From assembly GCA_028698395.1 (NCBI GenBank), contig JAQVDG010000039.1, positions 1 to 10,574 on the forward strand: a DNA stretch of 10,574 bases. Reading direction: 5' to 3'. Below the pieces are notes generated by a model, which ran no database searches, was not told the origin of the DNA, and saw only the letters and a program-made list of their open reading frames with translations. Below, piece by piece: positions 5,179-10,574 of this stretch. Numbering within the stretch: position 1 is the first letter of the stretch; the number at the start of each line of letters is the position of its first letter. The position numbers were made by a program, and so were the translations under genes. Origin of the DNA: Weeksellaceae bacterium. Its GTDB lineage: Bacteria; Bacteroidota; Bacteroidia; Flavobacteriales; Weeksellaceae.

Positions 5179-7980
5179 TTAATGTGCTTCTAACCAATTC
5201 GCTCCCATACCGACTTCAACAACCAAAGGAATACTTAGTTTCGTCGCTGATTCCATCGTTGATTTGATTAATGTTTTGATTGTTTCCAATTCATTTTTTG
5301 GCACATCAAAAATCAATTCATCATGAATTTGCAGTAACATTTTGGTTTTGAAGTTTTGTTGTAATTCTTTTTGCAAACGAATCATCGCAATTTTAATAAT
5401 ATCGGCAGCACTTCCCTGAATTGGTGCATTCACAGCATTTCGTTCTGCATGACCGCGCACAATTGCATTTCGGGAATTTATATCTTTTAGATACCTTCTT
5501 CGCCCGAAAATAGTTTCTACAAAACCTTGTTCACGAGCCAAATAAATCTGTTTGTCAATATATTCTTTTAAAACCGGATAAGTTTCGTAATACGCATCGA
5601 TTAATTGTTTAGATTCTGAACGAGAAAGTCCGGTTTGTTCTGCTAATCCAAAAGAAGAAACACCGTAAATAATTCCAAAATTCACAGTCTTAGCATGATT
5701 TCTTTGCTCCCGACTCACTTCTTCCAAATCTACTTTAAATACTTTTGCTGCTGTGGATTTATGAATATCTTCTCCTTTTTGAAAAGCTTCTAACATCATT
5801 GGATCTTGACTCAATTCTGCAATAATTCTCAATTCAATTTGAGAATAATCGGCAGAAACCAACACATGATTTTCATCGTTTGCAACAAAAGCTTTTCGGA
5901 TTTCCCGACCTTGTTCCGAACGAATCGGAATATTTTGCAAATTTGGATTAATAGAAGCTAAACGCCCGGTGGCAGCTGTGGTTTGAATGAAAGTAGTGTG
6001 TACTCGTTGAGTATCTTTTCTTACTTCTTTTGGCAGAGCATCCACATAAGTTGATTTTAATTTTTGCAATTGACGATAATCGAGTATATCATTGATAATC
6101 GGATGCTTATCTTTCAGTTTTACTAAAATTTCTTCTCCGGTTGCGTATTGTCCGGTTTTAGTTTTTTTGGCTTTACTGTCTAATTGTAATTTTTCAAATA
6201 AAATATCACCCAATTGTTTCGGTGAATTTAAATTGAATTCTTCGCCGGCATCTTTGTAAATTTTCTCTTCTAAATTTTCAATTTCAGCTGTAATATTTTT
6301 GGATTGCTCGCTTAGAATCTCAATGTCCAAACGGATTCCCTCTAATTCCATTTTAACTAAAACCTCCATTAAAGGCATTTCAATTTCTTCAAATAATTGC
6401 AGTGTTTTGGTTTCATTGAGTTGTAGTGCAAAAAGTTGTTTCAATTGAAGCGTTACATCAGCGTCTTCGACTGCATATTCTTTTTGTAACTCCAGGTCAA
6501 CTTGGTTAAAAGTTTTTTGATTTTTTCCTTTTTTTCCGATTAATTCTTCGATTGGAAGAGGTTTGTAATTTAAATAAGTTTCAGCCAAAATATCCATTCC
6601 ATGACGCATATCGGGATTTAATAAATAATGTGCAATCATAGTATCAAAGGATTTTCCTTTGGGTTGAATCCCGTATTTATGAAGAACTTTGTAATCGTAT
6701 TTTAAGTTATGTCCAATTTTTAAAATAGTTTCAGACTCAAAAAAAGGTTTTAATTCTTCAATTAAATTTTTAGCTTCTTCAAAAACAGAAGGAAACGGCA
6801 GATAATAACCTTTTCCGGCTTCGTAACTGAATGCAATTCCAACTAAATCAGCATCCATCGGGTCTAAATTAGTTGTTTCGGTATCAAAACAAACTTCTTT
6901 TTGCTCTAATAATTTTTTAATGAATAATTTCCGACCGATTTCACCTTCAACTAATTGATACAAATGGTCATAATTTTCTAAACTTTGATGAATAGCATTG
7001 ACTTCTATGGTTTCATTGTTGTCATCGCCAAAAAGAGAAGTTTGAATGGCAGTTCCGGCAACGGATTTTACCTTTTCAACTATTTGATTTTCTAAATTGA
7101 AAGTTCGATAGAAATTTTCAAGCATTTGTCTGAATTCAAGTTCATTAAAAATTTCTCTGATTTTTTCAATATCGGGTTCGCACATTTCCAGTTCTTTTTC
7201 ATTGAATTCAACCGGAGCATCAATGAAAATCGTAGCCAATTGTTTGGATAATAATCCCAATTCTTTATTGGCTTCGATGTTTTCTTTCATTTTTCCTTTT
7301 AGTTCGTGTGTGTTTGCTAAAAGATTTTCCAAAGAGCCGTATTCTTTCAGAAATTTCTTAGCCGTTTTTTCGCCTACACCTGGTAATCCGGGGATATTAT
7401 CCACGCTATCTCCCATCATTCCCAAAAAATCAATGACTTGAAGCGGATTGTCAATTTCAAATTTTTCTTTGACTTCTTTTACGCCCCAAATTTCAATTCC
7501 TTTTCCAAAAGCAGGCGGACGATACATTTTGATATTCGGAGAAACCAATTGTGCAAAATCTTTATCGGGCGTTACCATATAGGTAGTATAACCGTTTTTT
7601 TCTGCTTTTTTCGCCAAAGTCCCGATGACATCATCGGCTTCGTAACCTTGTGCATACAAAACGGGAATGCACAAAGCCCGGATGATCTCCTGAATATAAG
7701 GAACTGCAAACCGAATAGCTTCGGGCGTTTCTTCGCGATTGGCTTTGTATTCCGGAAAATGCTCGGTTCTTACTGTGGCTTGACCAACATCAAAAACAAC
7801 TGCAATATGCGTAGGTTTTTCACGCTTGATGATATCGAGTAAGGAATTGGTAAATCCCATGATGGCGGAAGTATTCATTCCTTTGGAATTGATTCTCGGA
7901 TTTTTTATAAAAGCATAGTATCCTCTGAAAATCAGAGCATAAGCATCTAATAAAAAAAGTCTTTTGTCGTCTGGATTCAT
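5179..7980 (-). CDS. polA: DNA polymerase I
   Basis: This is a complete 933-residue Pol I, used in Okazaki-fragment maturation and excision repair. The 5' nuclease domain (1-290) shows LLDAYALIFRGYYA, YKANREETPE, YEADDVIGTLA, TPDKDFAQL and the DNA-binding GDSVDNIPGLPGVGEKTA (190-207). The 3'-5' proofreading domain (about 345-520) keeps its metal ligands: Asp366 and Glu368 (FDTETT), Asp429 (NLKYD) and Asp506 (YAVED), so it should proofread. The polymerase domain has motif A with Asp711 (SADYSQIELR), motif B Arg760/Lys764/Phe768/Tyr772 (RNHAKTVNFGIIYG) and motif C Asp887 (QIHDEL). Phe768 sits where E. coli has Phe762, which discriminates against dideoxynucleotides. The linker at 295-335 carries Gln-Thr-Ser-Leu-Phe (313-317), a clamp-binding-like motif. 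The start matches the usual N-terminus. I found no good promoter pair upstream on the minus strand. Confidence 0.98.
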   Translation of the reverse strand: MNPDDKRLFLLDAYALIFRGYYAFIKNPRINSKGMNTSAIMGFTNSLLDIIKREKPTHIAVVFDVGQATVRTEHFPEYKANREETPEAIRFAVPYIQEIIRALCIPVLYAQGYEADDVIGTLAKKAEKNGYTTYMVTPDKDFAQLVSPNIKMYRPPAFGKGIEIWGVKEVKEKFEIDNPLQVIDFLGMMGDSVDNIPGLPGVGEKTAKKFLKEYGSLENLLANTHELKGKMKENIEANKELGLLSKQLATIFIDAPVEFNEKELEMCEPDIEKIREIFNELEFRQMLENFYRTFNLENQIVEKVKSVAGTAIQTSLFGDDNNETIEVNAIHQSLENYDHLYQLVEGEIGRKLFIKKLLEQKEVCFDTETTNLDPMDADLVGIAFSYEAGKGYYLPFPSVFEEAKNLIEELKPFFESETILKIGHNLKYDYKVLHKYGIQPKGKSFDTMIAHYLLNPDMRHGMDILAETYLNYKPLPIEELIGKKGKNQKTFNQVDLELQKEYAVEDADVTLQLKQLFALQLNETKTLQLFEEIEMPLMEVLVKMELEGIRLDIEILSEQSKNITAEIENLEEKIYKDAGEEFNLNSPKQLGDILFEKLQLDSKAKKTKTGQYATGEEILVKLKDKHPIINDILDYRQLQKLKSTYVDALPKEVRKDTQRVHTTFIQTTAATGRLASINPNLQNIPIRSEQGREIRKAFVANDENHVLVSADYSQIELRIIAELSQDPMMLEAFQKGEDIHKSTAAKVFKVDLEEVSREQRNHAKTVNFGIIYGVSSFGLAEQTGLSRSESKQLIDAYYETYPVLKEYIDKQIYLAREQGFVETIFGRRRYLKDINSRNAIVRGHAERNAVNAPIQGSAADIIKIAMIRLQKELQQNFKTKMLLQIHDELIFDVPKNELETIKTLIKSTMESATKLSIPLVVEVGMGANWLEAH

Positions 7981-8010
7981 AGTGGGTAAAGGTAAGTATT
8001 ATTTTTTGTG

Positions 8011-8022
8011 TGATTAAAATCA
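8011..8022. repeat. Short inverted repeat in the polA/kinase divergent gap
   Basis: TGATT and AATCA flank a two-base AA centre, forming a 12-bp dyad 31 bases upstream of the polA ATG and about 50 bases upstream of the kinase promoter. It could be an operator for polA, but dyads this short arise often by chance in AT-rich DNA. Confidence 0.2.
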
Positions 8023-8074
8023 AGGAGTAAATTATGAAAAGATAAAAAAAAATAAGTTTAATTTATTTGAAGTC

Positions 8075-8105
8075 TTTGTTTTAAGTGTTTGGAATGTTAC
8101 ATTTG
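8075..8105 (+). promoter_or_regulatory. Promoter of the TPR hybrid histidine kinase gene
   Basis: TTTG (8075-8078) and TACATTTG (8098-8105) are 19 bases apart. Both boxes match the Bacteroidota vegetative consensus exactly. The predicted transcription start is near 8112, leaving a leader of only about 14 nt before the ATG at 8126. No Shine-Dalgarno site is visible there, as is normal in this phylum. Confidence 0.7.
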
Positions 8106-8125
8106 TTAAAAGCTTTAACCCATTC

Positions 8126-10574
8126 ATGAAGAAATATTTTATTTTCTTATTCTCGTTTTTCTGTTTTTCTGTGATTGTATTGGGGTCTAATGACCCAATT
8201 CAAAAAAAAATAGATTCGCTTACCTTAATTTTTCAAACAACAAACAATAAATTTAAACAAGTAGATATATTGCACCTCATCAGTGAGTTAGAACATCAAA
8301 AAGGAGATTTAGATAAATCGTATGCCTATGCTTTACAAACGGATGAATTAGCAAAATCAATAAATTACAATGTGGGGAGAGCCAGAACTTTGTTGAAATT
8401 AGGAATTTTGGAAAGAGAGAAGAGGGATTTACAAGCTGCTTTGGAGTATTTTAAAGAAACTCTGGTATTGGCAAGAAAAGCAGGTGATTTGGAAGTGGAA
8501 GGAGAGGTTTTTACTAATATCGGATACATTTATGAAATGCAAAACGATTTAGATAAATCTCTTTATTCTCATTTGAAAGCCTTAGAAGTATATCGGAAAA
8601 CAAAAAATAAAAAAAAGATAGGAGTTTCGTGTAGCAATGTTGCTGAAAATTATAATTCTCAAAGGAATTATATCAAATCCATTGCCTATTACGAAGAAGC
8701 GTATTTGATTTTCAGCAAAGAAGGAGATGATGACTGGAGAATTGCTTATACAGCAGCCAATCTTGGTGAACAATATAGAGTATTGGGCCAAGACTCAAAT
8801 GCTTTGAAATATTATTACATTGCATTAGAGTATTATACCAAATCCAATAATTTGGAAGGAGTTTCTTGGGCTTATATATTAATAGGAAACATATATTCCA
8901 AAACAGATGAGTTTAAAAAAACCTTGGAATACTATGAAAAGGCACTTCAAATAAGTAAGCAATTAGAAAGAAGAGCAGACATAAAAAATATAAACAACAG
9001 TATTGGCGGGTATTTTTTTTCTCGAAATCGATTGGATGAAGCATTGCAGTATTACAACAAAGTCCAAAAAATGGCTGAAGAAGATGATGATTTGTTCTGG
9101 TTGTGCTTGATTCATAATTTTATAGGTCAGACAAAAGCTCTTCAGGGAAATTTTGATGAAGCATTAGAACACCTTAACATTAGCCATCAGCTTTCTATTG
9201 AAAATAAACAAATCAAGACAGAATATGCCAATATAAGATGGAAAGCATTTATTTATAGCAAACAAAAAAAATATGATTTAGCCAAAGAGTACATTGAAAA
9301 ATCCATTGAATATCATTTAGAAACGAAGGAAAAAAATCCACTTTTTCGGGATTATGAATTATTGTCGGAAATCAATGAAAACATGGGAAATTATCCGGCG
9401 GCTTTAGAAAATTATAAATTGTATAAAATTTATGCGGATAGTTTAAAAGCAGACAATGCTACCAAAGTAGCCATGCAATATGAATTTGAGAAAAAAGAAA
9501 CCGAAAATGAAATTAAAAAGAACGAAGAAATTCGTCAAAAAACCATAGTAGCCAATACTGTATATTCCATTTTGGGCGGATTAATTTTAGTGGCTATAGT
9601 TGTAATTTATATTTTTCGTTTACGAAACAAAAAATTGTTGGCAGAAAAACAAAATTTAGAAATAAAACGGCGTGAAGCAGAATTGGCAAAAGAAACCGAA
9701 GAATTTAAAGCCCGGTTTTTGTCTAATATTTCACATGAATTCAGAACGCCACTCACGCTCATCAACGGTCATTTGGAAATCTTGAAAAAAGAAGAAAATT
9801 CTAAAAACATACAACGCTTCCAAGAAATGGAATACAGTGGAAAACGCTTACTACAACTAATTAATCAACTTTTGGATTTGACCAAAATCGAAACGGGAGC
9901 GTACAAATTGTATTATAAAAAAGGAAATTTGCTGAATGAAGCTCAAAATTACGCACAAGCTTTTCATTCTTTGGCAGAACAACGCAAAATCAATCTGTTT
10001 ATGCAGATTACCGATGCTGCTCAAAACAAACTTCAATCCCCAAATTTTGCTTATTCATCTGAAGCTTTGGCAAGTATTATCAATAATTTAATCGGAAATG
10101 CACTGAAGTTTACACCGGAAGGAAAAAAAGTGTGCTGTACCCTCGATTTTGTGTTAGATAAACTATATATTTCGGTAAAAGATGAAGGTTTGGGAATTCC
10201 GGAAAAAGATTTATCTACCATTTTCAATCGTTTTTATCAGATTCAAAGCGAAGAAAAACCGATTTATGAAGGTTCAGGAATTGGTTTGGCAATTGTAAAA
10301 GAATTGGCACAACTTCATGGAGGCGATGTGGCAGTTGAAAATAATCCGGAAGGCGGCTGTACATTTACCGTTAGTTTAGCAGAAGGAAAAATTACAGCAA
10401 ATTCCCGAGAAAATTCACCGGAACTTATTCTTTCTTCGGAAAATCCGGAAGAAAATTCACAAAATGAAAAAGAGGAAGAAAAAACCTTGATTTTAGTTGT
10501 GGAAGACCAACGGGAATTGCGAAAATTCATCGTAGAAAATTTGGGAGATGATTTTCGGTTTTTGGAAGCCGAAA
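8126..10574 (+). CDS. TPR-containing hybrid sensor histidine kinase/response regulator (partial, 3' end outside window)
   Basis: The frame is open from the ATG at 8126 to the right edge, giving 816 residues. Residues 1-20 are a signal peptide or membrane anchor (MKKYFIFLFSFF...). Residues about 44-440 hold roughly ten TPR units (for example NIGYIYEMQNDLDKSLYSHLKALE and GNFDEALEHLNISHQLS), which should lie in the periplasm as the sensing part. A single membrane span follows (about 475-499), flanked by charged, coiled-coil-like helices. The HisKA domain has the H-box SHEFRTPL with His537. The HATPase has the N-box NNLIGNALKF (653-662), the G1 box DEGLGIP (686-692) and the G2 box GSGIGLAIVKEL (from 716). 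An acidic Ser/Glu/Asn-rich linker (about 752-786) leads to a receiver domain starting ILVVEDQ, with Glu793 and Asp794 of the acidic pocket. Its phosphoacceptor Asp is beyond the edge. Many relatives end in an AraC-type DNA-binding domain, which cannot be checked here. The ligand is unknown. Confidence 0.95.
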   Translation, partial: MKKYFIFLFSFFCFSVIVLGSNDPIQKKIDSLTLIFQTTNNKFKQVDILHLISELEHQKGDLDKSYAYALQTDELAKSINYNVGRARTLLKLGILEREKRDLQAALEYFKETLVLARKAGDLEVEGEVFTNIGYIYEMQNDLDKSLYSHLKALEVYRKTKNKKKIGVSCSNVAENYNSQRNYIKSIAYYEEAYLIFSKEGDDDWRIAYTAANLGEQYRVLGQDSNALKYYYIALEYYTKSNNLEGVSWAYILIGNIYSKTDEFKKTLEYYEKALQISKQLERRADIKNINNSIGGYFFSRNRLDEALQYYNKVQKMAEEDDDLFWLCLIHNFIGQTKALQGNFDEALEHLNISHQLSIENKQIKTEYANIRWKAFIYSKQKKYDLAKEYIEKSIEYHLETKEKNPLFRDYELLSEINENMGNYPAALENYKLYKIYADSLKADNATKVAMQYEFEKKETENEIKKNEEIRQKTIVANTVYSILGGLILVAIVVIYIFRLRNKKLLAEKQNLEIKRREAELAKETEEFKARFLSNISHEFRTPLTLINGHLEILKKEENSKNIQRFQEMEYSGKRLLQLINQLLDLTKIETGAYKLYYKKGNLLNEAQNYAQAFHSLAEQRKINLFMQITDAAQNKLQSPNFAYSSEALASIINNLIGNALKFTPEGKKVCCTLDFVLDKLYISVKDEGLGIPEKDLSTIFNRFYQIQSEEKPIYEGSGIGLAIVKELAQLHGGDVAVENNPEGGCTFTVSLAEGKITANSRENSPELILSSENPEENSQNEKEEEKTLILVVEDQRELRKFIVENLGDDFRFLEAE

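Noticed and set aside
7438..7842. Open frame on the plus strand, 134 codons
   Set aside because: It is antisense to the 5' nuclease domain of polA. The translation is Phe/Ile/Cys-rich as expected from the reverse of an AT-rich coding gene, with no motif.
7820..8023. Minus-strand open frame overlapping the polA start in another frame
   Set aside because: It shares its downstream part with the conserved polA N-terminus read out of frame. There is no promoter or family resemblance.
8022..8045. AAGGAG six bases before an ATG (8034), a textbook Shine-Dalgarno arrangement
   Set aside because: The ORF is only three codons (Met-Lys-Arg-stop), and it lies upstream of the kinase promoter, so it would not be on that transcript. 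Such sites are also little used in this phylum.
7981..8074. Minus-strand promoter for polA
   Set aside because: There is no TAnnTTTG match. The nearest resemblance (complement of 7987-7994) lies 26 bases from the only TTG, too far for the usual spacing.
10315..10530. Minus-strand open frame near the right edge
   Set aside because: It is antisense to the HATPase G2 box and the Ser/Glu-rich linker of the kinase. Its Ser/Phe richness is just the complement of Glu/Lys codons.
8126..10574. A new defence or mobile system around the kinase
   Set aside because: The protein has ordinary hybrid-kinase architecture with all canonical boxes. There is no integrase, toxin-antitoxin, nuclease or reverse-transcriptase signature anywhere in the window.

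Overview
This is an AT-rich window from a Bacteroidota genome, most likely a flavobacterium. The support is threefold: the gene families (secreted M16 peptidase pair, TPR-type hybrid histidine kinase, CNNM/CorC-type protein, Pol I); the near absence of Shine-Dalgarno sites before the genes; and several matches to the Bacteroidota promoter pattern TTTG-N18/19-TAnnTTTG. I see no rRNA, tRNA, CRISPR array, insertion sequence, phage gene or compositional break. No stretch longer than about 205 bases lacks a gene.

Layout. From 2767 down to 1 on the minus strand lies a short same-strand cluster. It holds an unrecognised lipoprotein (2231-2767), a catalytically competent M16 zinc peptidase (841-2154) and a second M16 protein that has lost its zinc site (1-816, cut by the window edge). 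The two M16 genes are 24 bp apart and probably make an active/inactive pair in the periplasm or outer envelope. Divergent from the lipoprotein is an alpha/beta hydrolase (2814-3578) with a full Ser-Asp-His triad. A 205-bp gap follows, with a strong promoter match and a leader of about 105 nt before a CNNM/CBS/CorC_HlyC membrane protein (3784-5175). That gene converges, with only 3 bp between stop codons, on polA (5179-7980), a complete three-domain DNA polymerase I. Divergent from polA across 145 bp is a large hybrid sensor kinase (8126 to beyond the right edge). It has a periplasmic TPR array, one membrane span, HisKA/HATPase domains and the start of a receiver domain.

How the genes relate. 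Apart from the M16 pair there is no obvious shared pathway; this looks like ordinary chromosome with housekeeping and envelope genes side by side. I do not see a clear new multi-gene system. The points most worth a second look are modest. They are the structured leader of the CNNM gene, with two tiny ORFs and competing base pairings; a clamp-binding-like pentapeptide in the Pol I linker; and the M16 active/inactive pair with its companion lipoprotein.
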